In this document: in pieces, positions 34,147 to 46,589 of the stretch
Layout: each line of letters opens with the position of its first letter
How positions within the stretch are numbered: position 1 is the stretch's first letter
Source of the DNA: Paraconiothyrium sp. Pb-2020
Lineage: Eukaryota > Ascomycota > Dothideomycetes > Pleosporales > Didymosphaeriaceae
Direction: 5' to 3'
DNA: 64,000 nt
Assembly: GCA_022419385.1 (NCBI GenBank)
Contig: JAJUBI010000005.1
Coordinates: forward strand, 4,216,001 to 4,280,000
The notes under the pieces: generated by a model
Database searches by the model: none
Told to the model about the DNA's origin: nothing
Seen by the model: only the letters and a program-made list of their open reading frames with translations
Made by a program: the position numbers and the translations under genes

Positions 34147-35712
34147 TCAGGTATTCGTACTCAGCCGATGAACAACGGGGACCGAACTCGGCGGCAAGCT
34201 CCCGTACTCCGTGATGACCATGTTGATGTACTCCGCAGGCGTAACGTCGTACAGGACCTGTAGGTGGTGTAAGTTCTCCGAGCCCTCGACCCACTTCAGT
34301 ACATCCAGAGGTCCGGACTTGGCATCATCAGTAGCGGGCTTGTCGTCGTTCTTGTTCTTGGATGGATGCGTGGTCGGGAGATGGGGTTCCAATGGAAGTA
34401 GAGAGGCACGCTCAGCTTCGGACAGGATCTCGTCCGCGGGGGCGACTTCGTTGCCAACGATAGAGTCAAGGGCGACCTTCTCGGTGAATTTCACGGACTC
34501 GCAGAGTACGATTACGGGGAGGGAGTGCGAGCGGGCGAGCATAGAGACGAGGGCGGTACCGACGCGCGTGTAGAGCCGACCGTTAGACATCATAGCGTGT
34601 GCGCCCAGGAATACCTTCGATGCGTCCTTGACCGCGTGGGAAGCCCCCGTAATGAGGTAATAGCGGACGTTGATGCCTTGGTTAGCCAGTTTGCGCGCCA
34701 GCGTCTTGCCTTCGAAGAGCGGCTTTGAGTCAACGACGATGACGGTGAATGGAACGCCGGCTTTGTGCGCTTGCAGGATGGTCTGTTCGACGATGGACGA
34801 GGAGGCGTAGGTAAGAATCACGTCGCCCGGCAGGATCTTGGTAGCGGCTTGGTCACGGATCAGCTTTTGGGCGGCGGTAACACGCTCGCGGATAAACATG
34901 TCGATCTCTTCGACGAGGTCCCGCTTAGCTTCTGCTTCGGGGGTGGAGGGGTCGATCTTGATGATAACTGTGAATACGGGTCAGTAGAGTATTTGCGATG
35001 AGAATGAGCAGAATTTACTGTCTTTCAGCCATCGAATGGCGTTGCCCATGCTGATGCTTAGCGGTCGACAACTTCTCAAGTAGTCGATCTGTGGGCTCAG
35101 ATGGTGGTTGGTAAGATGCCGCGCCAAACTTGTTCCTACGGGTGTCTGGTATGACTCGATAACTGCTTTGAATGCTAGAAGCATAGCAACCATCCGAGCA
35201 GTACTACCACAAATCACGTAGCTGCTATATTGCAGACCAAGGGCAAGGACAGCAGGGTGGACGTCTTTCGAAGCCCCCACCATGGAGTGCTGTCTCGGCT
35301 GGCTGTACAGATGGCCAAAGAAGAGTCCGAGTTGCTTCTGGTCTCGCTTCGACTCCTTTCTCGCCTGCTGCTGCGGCACGGCATTGGTCTGTGATGGTCT
35401 CCTTCGTACGGGCAAAGGCCTTGATTCATCTTTCTTCTGAGATTGCTTCTGCTCTTTCTGCTTCTGGTTCTCTTTTGGGGTACCGCTCTGCTGCGCTGTC
35501 GCTGGTCCAGTTGCCTTTGCTTGAGCTCTTTTTGCTTGCTTCTCGGCCTGCTTTAATTTCTTCAATTCTGCACCTGACAATTTCTTTGAGGCGCCATCTT
35601 CCTCAGGTTTTGTACCCTTGGCATCAGTCTTTGCTGGTGCTGCTGGGTCGTTTGGTGCTGGCGGAGGCACAACTGGCGGATCAACCGCTTCGCCTTCGAC
35701 TGGTCCACCCAT
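34147..35712 (-). CDS. GCD2: Translation initiation factor eIF2B, delta subunit
   Basis: Exons 35712-35019 and 34967-34147, intron 34968-35018; 504 aa. The N-terminal ~130 residues are Lys/Gln/Pro-rich, as in fungal Gcd2. The conserved regulatory fold begins at LGLFFGHLYSQP and includes HPAVLALGLQYSSYVICGSTARMVAML, LTYASSSIVEQ, VIVVDSKPLFEGK, RYYLITGASH, GAHAMMSNGRLYTRVG and YDVTPAEYINMVITEYG. eIF2B is the guanine-nucleotide exchange factor for eIF2; the alpha, beta and delta subunits form the core that senses phosphorylated eIF2. The domain is complete. It is divergent from the F-box/RCC1 gene at 36129. Confidence 0.96.
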
Positions 35713-36128
35713 TCCTTTGATTTAGTCTTTGATCTTTACCGTCCCTTGGATCCTTCTGGTATAGTAATTGAAATTAACGTTTAGATGTCGGTGCCGACAG
35801 CGAGGAGAAATACGTCTTAACAAATGCTGAAGTTTCGAGGGCGAGGAAATAGGCTTGCTGCTAGATAGTCACGTTATGCGTCCTGCTTGTGCGGCTAGGT
35901 GGCGCCAATCGTGTTGAAGGCATGTGCGAAATTGATAGAGAATGCCCGATCCCGTTGACTCACAGAAAGTGCTATTCCTTCTTGAGCGCTAGTGTGCCAA
36001 GGTGATCGCTTAACCCCACTAATCCCCGTCACTGGCGTCATAGCTCATCAACCCACTCCTAAAGTAGGGACACGACTCGCGTCCACTGCAGGCTTCCCCC
36101 GCAGTATTGCGTCCCCAGACAGCACAAC
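35713..36128. promoter_or_regulatory. Divergent promoter, eIF2B delta / F-box-RCC1
   Basis: 416 nt between the two start codons; no TATA box seen. Confidence 0.5.
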
Positions 36129-38610
36129 ATGGTCGGAAGCAGCAATATCACGGAGCTACCGCTGGACATACTAGTGTCAGTATTTCCTTACCTTGATGCG
36201 AAGAGCTTCCTCGCTTTTTGCAGCACATGCAAAGCGTTCCAGCAACCCTCGATTCGTTTGGACCCTGCATATTGGTCACTCCAAACTCGCAGTAAGTGTC
36301 AACATCTCTTGGCTAGGATCAATGATAGGAAATCGAATGATGATTTTCTATGGAATGAGGGCCCTACTTATACTCTATCGTCTTTGCTTTTTGGGTTTGT
36401 CTCATGTGGTCTGGGATGAGAACGACCAACAACATCCATACACCCACGCAAATACACTCGTATGGATCATGTCAGAGACTATTGTATTGCGTCTTGATAT
36501 GTCATATGGCTTGCGAAGCAGACCACACTCTAAGCGGAGGTACTTGCGAACGGCATCCAAAACCATCTCTTGCTTTTGCGTTCCCTTCCGACGTACCAAT
36601 TATGACTGACATCTGTACTAGGCACTTTCCGCATACCAAATCAGCCAGTGGTGCAGCATGATGGCGATCGTTGGCACAAGATGTACAGACGCCTCTTCAC
36701 ACAGACCCGGGTATATACATGGGGAAGTGAGAGCCACGGCCGTCTAGGGCATCAAACGAGTGCACAAACATGCGCGTCTCCTCAGGAGATGCATGGAGCG
36801 CGAGAGATGGGAATTATTGCGGATCTACAATGCGGGTGAGTCGGCTTCCGCGGAAAATTGTGCGAATAGAGTGCTAATAAAACCAGCGGATGGTCAACTA
36901 CGATCCTCAACTCCAAAGGGACACTATATTCCGTTGGAATGCTGGATGGTGAGCGAGGCTTCGGTGGCAGCGTTGATCCAAAACCCTTGCGGTTCCCCAC
37001 CGGATATCCAGAATCGCCCGCCGCCGCTGCGTACAATGAGCCTACGATTACGATCCGTCAGTTTTCTGCGGGACGGTCGCACATACTTGGCCTCTCAGAT
37101 AGTGGTCGAATATGGTCTTGGCATAGTTTCGATCAGGCTGCGGTTCAGATCAAGTTCGTCAACATAGAGCTAAAGGAAGACTCTGCGGACGGCTCGAATA
37201 CGACGAGCAGCTCGCTCTTCGGAACAGTGAAGCAGGTAGTTGCAGGTTGGAGCTATAGTTCAGCTTACATCCATGGTGCAGGAATTGTTGTATGGGACCC
37301 AATCCGACCAAGAGCAGCCCGGAACGGTCCTCGACGAGCTCGTTCGGTCCCACGACGAGCCCTACAACATGATCCTGAACCCGACACAATGTTGTTACTT
37401 GAGAACTTCGAGCTTCCAAAGACAGGATATCAACGGCCGAAGGGATCGTTGCGAGAATCGGAGCAGGATCAAGCTCTTGGCGAAGAAGTCGGACAAGTGA
37501 AGAACTACATCGTCCTTGAGCACTATGCCGTCTTTGTTACCGATATCGGCAAGGTCTTTTGCAGCAAACTTGACGAAAAGGACAAGGCAGACAATATCCA
37601 GGAACTCTGCGCATTACCTTGCAAGCCTGGGACAGCCCTAGATGTTCAAGGCTCGTTCCGAACATTTGCAATCTTTAGCGATGGCGCAGTGGTCATTGCG
37701 GAGCAAACCTACCTGGAAAGGTGTTGGGATGCTCGTACAAGCGATCCTCAGCAAACGAATATTGCAGGCCTGAAGCGCATACCAGCTCTTCAAAACAACA
37801 ACGTTGTGTCGATAGCTTTCGGTGACTACCACTTTTTGGCTTTGCATTCCACCGGGAAAATCACGTCTTACGGCAAGCACACGCCGTCCTATGCAGCTCT
37901 CGGCCTCGGAGAACTACCGGCGGCTCGTCTTCGTGGTCTCGGTATTGGGCAAGCTGGAGATCGCGACCACGGGCTTCTACCGCATGCTTATACGAAGGGA
38001 CGTGAAGTATGGTTTCGCCCAGAGCAACATGAATGGCTAAAATTACTTTCCCGTGGCGGTAACGATCCACAAGAGGCACAAGGTCGTTTGAGCGCATATG
38101 CCGACATGAACTGGCCTGTCTTAGGCGAGATTAGCGAATGGGTGGAGCAAGAGGCTAAAGCATGGGACGAGGTACGTAAAATTTTACAACTATCTCAAGA
38201 GCATTTTCTGCGGCCAGCTCAACATGAAAGAATTGGTGCTGCCCCAAGGCAAGCGATACAAATGGAGGGTATACTTGACCTTTTCTTGCAGGACGGAGTA
38301 TGGATGATCGCTTCGTAACTCACAAGATAATAAAGCTCGTATAACAACGTGCTAATTGATCATCTAGGATAAAGGGGAAGATGGTCTCGGTGCTTATTTT
38401 GCGCTCAGGGTGAGTGCAGCAGGATGGCACTCAGGCGCTGTGCTTTTGGTCAATGAAGAACTCGCAAACAAAACGGAAATTTACGACTGGGTCAACAAGC
38501 CATTCCCTCGGCTAAGACTCAGCACTGGGGAGGAGATGCCAGGTTTGGTTCCGTTCGACGAATGGAGGGAGGGCAGACCTGAGTGGCAGCTTGACTGGGA
38601 GACTTCCTAA
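36129..38610 (+). CDS. F-box protein with RCC1-type repeats (Saf1-like)
   Basis: Exons 36129-36291, 36622-36835, 36887-38297 and 38368-38610; 676 aa. The N-terminal F-box (ITELPLDILVSVFPYLDAKSFLAFCSTCKAF) should bind Skp1. RCC1-like propeller blades follow: RVYTWGSESHGRLGHQ, TLYSVGMLDGERGFGG, FSAGRSHILGLSDSGRIWSW, VSIAFGDYHFLALHSTGKITSYG. The same combination occurs in yeast Saf1, an SCF adaptor that marks adenine deaminase and vacuolar zymogens for degradation, so a substrate-receptor role is likely; equivalence is inferred from architecture. The first intron (330 nt) is far longer than others here and exon joins rely on frame and motif continuity. It is convergent with the SDR gene at 38791. 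Confidence 0.85.
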
Positions 38611-38790
38611 TCGCAAAGAATAGCTGCACCGCCTTCCCTAAAACGGACCATTCATAGACCAAGGATCAATGATATGTGAATGAGAAGAGTGAACACTATT
38701 GGGCATTGTCTCTACACGAGGCATGAGGTACTGGAAGATCTGCCCTTGTTCTGTAACCAATCTGCCGTCTTGCCTCCACTGTGCATAACA

Positions 38791-39634
38791 TCACTGAAAT
38801 CTTCTAAGTAGCTGGTTGAGCCTGTCAATTGCCTCCGCCCGCTTATCAGCAATCTCCATAAATTGATCCTTTGTGCTCGCTCCAATGCTCCCAATGTAGA
38901 TGTCCTTCTGTCCTTCCGTAAGCTCCGTCCATGTTTCTGCAACAAATTCCTCGACCGGCACACCCATCTTGCGCCCGGTCTCAGCGCCCATCTCAAAATC
39001 ATGTAGTTCTGTCTGCACAAGCGGTGGCGAAATGTGAACAACTTCTACTTTGGTGTTGCGCAGCTGCTCCCTGATACACTGGATGAAGGCATCCAGCGCG
39101 GCCTTGGACGCGCTGTACGCGGGCATGGTTGAGGCCGGCACGAGCGAGATGTGCGTTCCCGTGTAGATGAGACCGGTGGGGTTTGCGGATTCGAGGAGGT
39201 GGGGAAGGAAAGCGTGTGTGAGGGCGACAAAGGAGGTGAAATTCGTGGTAATTTCCTCGTTGAACTGAGATAGCTTTACCGTGGAGGGAGAGGCGAAGTT
39301 GTAGTGGCGTTGCATGCCAGCGTTGAGGAAGATGGCATCGATTGTAGGGTATTGTTTGATCGCACTGTAGATGTGTCAGCAAAGATACAGCAGAGAAGAG
39401 GAAGGCAGGCATCTACTTCCGAGCAAAAGCGGGTATGCTGCTAATGTCTGAGATGTCGGCAACGAGGCTTGACGCCTTAGATGAGCCATGAGTTGATACG
39501 AATGCGTCGAGTCGGACTTTGCGACGACCAACGGCGGTCACGTGGATGCCTTCCGCGACCAGTCTGTCGGCCATCGCTTTCCCTATCCCAGAGGTTGCGC
39601 CAACAAGGAGAACATGCTTATAAGAGAAAGACAT
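38791..39634 (-). CDS. Short-chain dehydrogenase/reductase (DltE-like)
   Basis: Exons 39634-39417 and 39364-38791, intron 39365-39416; 263 aa. It starts MSFSYKHVLLVGATSGIGKAMA, with TGxxxGIG-type cofactor loop GATSGIG, LNAG in the central strand, and YSASK as the catalytic Tyr/Lys. The usual Ser position lies in IYTGTHISL, with a Thr-rich neighbourhood. The C-terminal half (PPLVQTELHDF, GVPVEEFVAETW) resembles the DltE/YdfG-like SDR group with NADP preference. Single-domain and soluble. Neighbours (F-box protein, Zn2Cys6 factor) do not define a pathway, although the divergent Zn2Cys6 gene could be a local regulator. Confidence 0.9.
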
Positions 39635-40283
39635 GTTAGCACTTCGTTATTGTGGACTATAGCGGCAAGTCCGAAGATAGTATTGATTGCAACAGAGGGT
39701 TTGAGTAAGTTGTCGTGCTGGAGGATCTACGATGTAAAAGTATTTATATTTAACTTGACTATACCGGCCCTGTGTACCGCGTTACTGATGGTATTTGCGC
39801 TCCTTAATTCCATGGTGTTCTGCACGAAGTCAATACTGTTTTGGGCAGTACTGATGATAGGAAGGCTGCACTCAGGACTTATGGAACCAAACCGGATTTA
39901 AGACTTTCGTTGGCCGCAATGGGAAACAAGAGGAGCAAAGTATCCGGCACTGGTAGAGACTAGTGCGTCAGCGTCGAAATGCATACTCGAAATGTACTAG
40001 GGCATGGCTTCTGATTGGACAGACACGACCACGATGATGGCAGTCACAAAGTTTTTAGCGACAACCTCCTTGCTCCATCTTACGCCTGCTTCCTCATCCA
40101 CCCCCGAGTCGATGGCAACCGTACCAGTACGATCTTCGCATCTTCCGATGGTGAGGCTCCACTAAGACTTCCGGCTATACAACTGGTTTCAGTGCCATAG
40201 CTCCCAAGATACGTTACAAGACGCGTTGCAAGAGAAGCAACGTGTAGTATTAATTACCACAACTGTTCAAGCATCTTCGCAGT
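39635..40283. promoter_or_regulatory. Divergent promoter, SDR / Zn2Cys6 factor
   Basis: 649 nt, AT-rich around 39735-39765, between divergent start codons. No gene seen. Confidence 0.5.
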
Positions 40284-41824
40284 ATGGTATTTCGGGGCAA
40301 GCCGTCCAAGGCATGTCAACGATGTCGGGACCGGAGACTCCGAGTACGCTTACCCTTGTCTGCATATCGATTCTTATTTGTGCTGAATTCGGGTAGTGCA
40401 ACCTTCAACGACCAGCTTGCGGTTCTTGCCTGCGAATCGGAGCTCACTGCCATGGATATCGTGACACGGACACCCTGCGTATCTCAGACGAGACTCATAT
40501 GGTCCATATGAAGGCTGCTCCAGCCGAGAAGCGAGTCACGCTACCAAAGCGAACCTACCAAGCGAGCTTTAAGCTTTCTCACCTGCCGTTAGATCTCCAG
40601 GTTCAAGCGAGGCAACTCTTTTTTGCGTACTATATCGCGGACTTCAGCCGAGCATGGGATTTCTTATGCCCACATTTTGATCCAGAGACCGCACCTGAGC
40701 ACATCACCCTCAGCATCGATGCTGCTAGTCTAGCCTTCCTCTCACATCACATTGTCTCACCATCGGCGCAGATCCTGGGCCGACGGAAGTACGTCAGTGC
40801 TCTCAGGAAGACGAACAAGATGCTGCAGGATCCAGCCACGGTGCAACATACGAGTACAATCGAGGCCTCGCTACTACTAGATCTGTTTGAGAAGATTACG
40901 GACCCGAGAACCATGTCTGTCGTGTCTCAACGAGCCCATGTCGATGGCGCTTTGGCGCTCGTTAAGCTCCGGGGCTTGCAGCACTTCACAGATCCGGGTG
41001 GCTTGAAGGCGCTCACAAGGCTGGCATTGAATTCTGTCGTCATCTCAATTAGTAACGGTGAGAGTGTACCACAAGAGATATTCCAGATCAGAGAGCATAC
41101 GGAAAACTTTACTGATACCTCACATCCCAAGTGGAGGTTGACTGGCGTAACACTGACGATCACCAACCTGGTCTCGAACATCACTAAGGGTGTCTTGACG
41201 GCTGAAGATAAAGTGCGGCAATGTGTTGCAGTTGAGAAAGAACTTGAAATCATCGATAGAGAAGCGCCTCCTAAGTGGTCATACGAGAGAAAATATATCT
41301 TAAAGGAGCAGGAAGATACAACGTTGGATGGATTTTACGACATATATGCTTCACGCATGGACACACAGATGTGGAACGTCCTGCGCTTTATGAGAATAGT
41401 TCTCTGCGACGAGATCATTGAGTCCTCCGCCAACCCTAATGACAAGGCCAGCCAACACGCACTGGAGGCGACTACCTTGCTAGTTCAAGAAGTGTGCGCA
41501 ACAGTTCCCCAAATGACGGAATGCAATGGCCCGGCTAGGCACAAATTACAACCAGGATCTAATCCATCTCTGCACACCCATACACTATCACATTTCCTCG
41601 ACACATACATTCTCCTGTTCGGACTTTATGCTGCCGCGTGGTCCCGCGGATGTCCCGAGAGAGCAAGGACCTGGATCATAGGACAACTTGATAGGATGGC
41701 TGAACACTTCGGAGTGAAGGAAGCGGCGACAGTGGCGGCAATATTGAAAATGCAGGATACAAGGGCGAGGATAGGCCCCTGGGATGTGTATCGCCTCATA
41801 GGAAGCTATGCATTTGCAGCATAA
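40284..41824 (+). CDS. Zn2Cys6 fungal transcription factor
   Basis: Exons 40284-40343 and 40397-41824, intron 40344-40396; 495 aa. The short first exon carries MVFRGKPSKACQRCRDRRLR, and splicing completes a full binuclear cluster C-x2-C-x6-C-x5-C-x2-C-x6-C at about residues 11-38. The intron sits just before the third Cys, a common position in this family. The remainder matches the fungal-specific TF domain 2 style (LDLQVQARQLFFAYYIADFSRAWDFLCP, IEASLLLDLFEKI, HVDGALALVKLRG). No obvious activation tail. It may regulate the divergent SDR gene or a distant target; nothing in the sequence decides this. Confidence 0.9.
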
Positions 41825-43751
41825 CAGTTTTTTGGCGAGTGGGGACTCAGACCTAAGTCGTTCGGTGTATGGGTGCGTTCCGAACCGTCCGTACTTGCAT
41901 TACCCGTCATGCAACAGGTCACAAGAGGATACTGTTGCGGGCCGTCATGCATCAACCATCCCTCTGGTCGTTCCCGGAGATTGAAGAGGGTCTGTTCTAC
42001 AAATCATACACTCTAAGGGGGTCTTGACGTGCTCGGCGGTTTGGGTCATAGGAGGGAGTTTGACGACGCTAGTTGCCGATGTGTAGGTGCGGAAGCAGGA
42101 GCGGAAGTGAGAGCGGACGTTTTATGCGGAGTACACTCCTAAAGATGTCGGTTTAGCAGATTTGCCAAGTCGGTCGTTCTGCTATTTCCACAAAACGAAT
42201 ATACATTCATGCGCCAGGTGACCAGTATCCTGGGTACACCAACCCTACGAAGAGGCGGGAATCCGTGCCGTTCCGTAGCCTGCAGGCATCTGATCCTGGC
42301 GATGCAGGTGCTTACCAGTCTCTCGCAGAAGGAACAGGCAGCGAGATTGCATGCTGCGGTGTCGTACCAAATCCTAAGACATTACGAGCATGCCTGCGGG
42401 CGCAGCACTCCGCGTGGCAGCCTCCTCGTGCTTCCATGTGGTCGTAATGGTGGGTTGGACCCTGAAGCTCGGCTTCTGCCTAACTCCATCCGAACGAGAA
42501 GCCCGCTAACCCACAGTGGTGATGCACCAACAAGCAATCCAGACCTCTTCTTCATCCCCAGTCCATACCGCCATCAACCCCGCACATCGTCTACGCTATT
42601 GCCGCGGAGTCTTTTAGTTGTAAAGATGACTCTAGCTGGAACTCTTCAGCGCCGCCGCAAGACGCCTTTCTTGGCGAAGAGCGGGATGCCAAGGACGTCT
42701 CCATGCACGTCCTCTCAGCTGGGAGCCTCTAGATCAGCCACACTGGGCGGACTTTGTTACATTTCACCAATCTGGCCCATACACGATCCCTAGCTTGGTA
42801 CATGCGTTGCTCGCCTCGTCGTTTGCCCAGCTACAGGGGTCCAGCGCTCGTTGGCCTGCTCACGAATGTCAACGCGAAGTAAAAATAACTGGCGTTACAG
42901 ATGCGCTTCTCGTATCGGCACCATCGCCCTGCCCGGCATTTGAGGAGCAGATTTCCAACTCGGTGCCGCATATGCTTAGCCGAGGAGACTCTATTGTAGC
43001 TTTAGTTGTCCCTGGGCATCGACTTTGCTTATTCCGTTCCAGGTCTGGTCTCGGTTTCAATGAAGCTATATGTGTCTCCCGCTTGATCTGAAACTAGATC
43101 ATGACTTACCTCACATCTCACTTGGAGCGGGAGATCAGCATAAATTTTGCCTCTTGGACCCCCAACCGTGTACCTCTAGCGGTCATAAGGATACGAATTG
43201 GGCCCTCTTGGCGTTGTCAGCCGCTTCCGACGTCCAGTATCGGTCTTGAGAAGGCGAGTACGGCTACTGTAGACAGCGGACCCAGTGTACTACCCACTAG
43301 CTTGGGGTTGCTTCGCGAGAAGCTTGTTTTAGTGGCTTACGAACCTCAAGTGGCTTCCTGGCCGTGCCTGCGACGAATGATATGAGCGCCGATAGCACTT
43401 TGCCACCTCTTTCCGGTCAATGTTCTCTCGCCATGCTTCGTTAAGGGCCTTGGAAATATCGAAGGCGGACGCCGAACGTACGGTCTATGCACGCAACCCT
43501 GCCTGACTGAGCAAAACTCTACATCTGAGCTTCCAGACCAAAATGGTCCTCTCCAAGGAGATATGGTTGAGCTGGGGGGTACCTCCAGATGCTGACCTGG
43601 GTTCCGTCATCCCAGTAGGAAGGCCTAGGTCATCTGCCTGTGCATATTCTGCATCTCACGGTAGCGCTGAGGGATGTGTATATAAGCCATACGCCTCCAC
43701 ATTGTTTTTCTCGAGCAAGATACTTTCTTCGTCGAGCCAGACAACTTCATC
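41825..43751. other. Gene-poor interval before a secreted-protein gene
   Basis: 1.9 kb with ORFs of up to 194 codons (42209-42793) that show no domain, codon bias or homology I recognise. A TATA box (TATATAA, 43679-43685) lies 73 nt before the ATG at 43752. Confidence 0.5.
43679..43685 (+). promoter_or_regulatory. TATA box of secreted protein gene 43752
   Basis: TATATAA, 73 nt upstream of the start codon. Confidence 0.55.
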
Positions 43752-45715
43752 ATGACTCGCCTCACATCAACTTTGTCACTCCTCGCGTTTGCTGCTGGAG
43801 CTTTTGCTGCCACTCCCATCCCAAACATCTCACCACTAAGTGTAGTAGGCGCATTCGGCAGGTAGGGACCTCACATCTTCGTATACTTTCGGGCACTGAC
43901 AAGTTCAGCTGCTCTGTGGATTCCACCGACTTCAACTCTGGAGGTACAATAACAGTAGACGAATGGAACATTAAAGTACCGAAGAACCTCCTCGTACAAT
44001 TTCCAACTATCTGGACCCCATTTCGCAAACTCTGCGAAGCCGGCGTTGGTGGTTACGAAGTCACCATCTTTGGCAATATCTTAGGCTCGCAGCCAACAGC
44101 TGCACAAATCATAGTCAGCGGTGGGTTCGACGTGCGATCAGGTGTAGGCTACATTGACTCCATCGATGTTGCGGACGGTTCCTTCAAGCTTCGTGGCCTG
44201 GGTACCAAGCTGCGGCTGAACGACCCGAACGGTGTGTTCGGAAAGGCTTCGGATCTCGCACCCTTCTTCCCAGTCGACGATGAGAGCCCAAGCATCCAAG
44301 CTTTCTCCGGGTTTCCTATGTGCTTCCCACGTTCCGCCAACGACGAGAAGTGCCCATCGTCAAATCGTCCCGCTGGGTCAACGAATTTTGCCGCTTCTGA
44401 TCCTTTGTCTATGGTTCCTTTCCTAGTGGGAGACTTCATTACATATACGGCTATCCCCAAGGGTGGAGAGCTTCTCGTGTTCGAAGCATCGGCGACTAAT
44501 GTGCAGGTCACGACTTCCGCGTCTAATACAGTACCCAACTACATCTTCGTTGAGGATGCTATCATTGGAGTCACTGATCCTGATGCAAACGTCGAGGTTG
44601 CTGATACTCGAGTAAGCCATTCAAGCTTCGAAGCATTCTTCCGACTGACTTTGTGATAGTTCATTGGCTATCTCTCCAGCTGCAGTGGCGCCTCCGTCCA
44701 GATCTATGCCATTGAGGTCGATCCATGCACAGGTGACGAAAGCCTTCGCCAAGTTGGCACCGCCACGCCGAGAGCTGGCGATGTTCGATGCAAGTGGGAA
44801 GCCCGTGTCGCAGCTTCTACCCCATACACTCGCGAATACGTTATCAAGACGAACAACCCTGTCATCGAGACTAAAGACGGACTCAAGGCCGGACAATATG
44901 TCACGCCCGTGACCGAATGGATCCAGCCCGAAGTCAACATCCCTGGAGCAGAGCCACCACCTAACAGATTCTCGGACATGCGTGGTCTCGTGCAAGGAGA
45001 CTTCTTTGAGGGCGAGCAATTCGGACCTCTTTCTCCATTCCCTGGACCGACTCCACCAGCACCATCAAAGACCTGCAGCCCGAATGACCCAAGCGGACCG
45101 ACTGCTGCGCCCACGGCAACCATCGCTCCCTTCACTGCAGACCAACGCAGCGGGGCCACCGTCCAGCTCATCGTCCAGAACAACAACACCGACATCTCGA
45201 ACAGCGCACTCAACTTCAACTGGACACAGGTCGAGGTAGCCACGGGGGCTTCGGCTACCATCCAGAACCCTACCGCCCAAACCGCCACCTTCGTTGCGCC
45301 CAAGCTCACCACGGCTACCAACCTCAAATTCGAATGCGCCGTCAGCCTCAAGTCTAATAGTTCCATCGTCTCCAAAGCGCAAGTCACCGTCCGCGTCTCC
45401 ACCACTGCCGCCGATATTGTAGTCCTCGATACCTATACGTGGGAATCCCGGCAGTCGGGCACTATTGGTGTAACTTGCCACTCGAATGTTGCCAACGGCG
45501 ACAACAAGGTCATGACATTGGCGCTGAATAACAATGCGACGAGGCTGGCAATGACGAGTGCGGGGAGTGGGAGGTGGAGCTATAGTGCGCGGAGCACGAA
45601 GCAGCCGACAAACGTGCAGTGCTACTCTGACCTTGGAGGCAAGAGTTCGCTGTTGACTGCGCCGACGAAGAGGAAGAGGAATTTCGCAAGGATAGGTGGG
45701 GAGCTGGTGGAGTAA
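43752..45715 (+). CDS. Large secreted protein of unknown function with PKD/Ig-like region
   Basis: Exons 43752-43841 (or 43844), 43904-44611 and 44660-45715; about 617 aa. The signal peptide is MTRLTSTLSLLAFAAGAFA. Residues ~31-350 form a domain I do not recognise, with about 6 cysteines. A Pro-rich linker (PLSPFPGPTPPAPSKTCSPNDPSGPTAAP) leads to a beta-sandwich-like segment (ALNFNWTQVEV, ATFVAPKLTTATNLKFECAV, KAQVTVRVST) typical of PKD/REJ or Ig-like modules. The tail is basic (KRKRNFARIGG). It has no GPI signal or catalytic motif. Likely extracellular or wall-associated. The first donor is ambiguous by one codon. The last ~200 nt are G-rich on the coding strand. Confidence 0.75.
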
Positions 45716-46589
45716 TGATATGCATTTTCCTAAAAATATTGACGGCAATCTTGATGGTCTGGATGGACAAGTCCATTAATTCTTCGGTTCGTGGCGAATG
45801 GTGTGCATGGTAATGTTACTTCTTCACTTGTAAATAGTCGATACATTCCCATTTGCCCAGTAGGCTTCTCTTCCAATTGAGTCAAATATTCGTGTTCCTC
45901 ATTCATCAGTAGCGATCGACTAAACACATCACTTTGTTGCGCTGCGCATACAGATCGGGGTCGCATTTGGTCCCATTGTGCTGTAGACAGCCAGGTAATT
46001 TTCTATTAGCGTCGATAATTTCAGATACGGAATGATGTCTGAAGTAGATTCGAAAAATCGTAAGTGCAATGCTCATACACACAAGTCTAAAGGAGATATG
46101 AAGGACACGATTAAGCGCCTGTGAAGGCAATAAGATGATTCTACCGACGCTTCCACAGTGCTGAGGCTGCAAAATCTGGTCAGGATCGGAATGGAGCAAT
46201 CAAGCGCGTAGGTCGTCGTCTGTGACCGATTGCTTGTGTTGTTAGAAGAATTACCACTCAAGTTAGCCGCTTCGATAGAATTTACTATGCATCGTAGTTG
46301 GTTATGTTCGCGACGCTAGGCAGACGAGGGAGGAGCGGTGGGGCGCGGTTGGGAACGGTTTAGCGCTCGCTTAACGCACCGCCAAGAATTCTCAGTGTGC
46401 GCGACGAAAATCCCAACTCCAAATCTACGCCGCGACCTTCGTGAACGACAGCCCCGACGCAGACCGACAACACCTAACCAGTACGTCTTTCTACCTTAAG
46501 CAACGACCAGTATTGCATACAACGGACGCCACCGCTAACGCTCACTGCAGCAGCGACCTTTCCACCTCGAACTCGCTCCACCACACATC
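45716..46589. promoter_or_regulatory. RPS29 upstream region with probable 5'UTR intron
   Basis: No coding ORF. GTACGT at 46481 and ..GCTAACG..CTGCAG ending at 46550 would form a 70-nt intron in the leader of the S29 mRNA, a common arrangement in fungal ribosomal-protein genes. Confidence 0.5.

Noticed and set aside
42209..43091. ORFs of 194 and 98 codons
   Set aside because: Composition without coding bias and no domain; considered as a decayed gene but no family could be seen.
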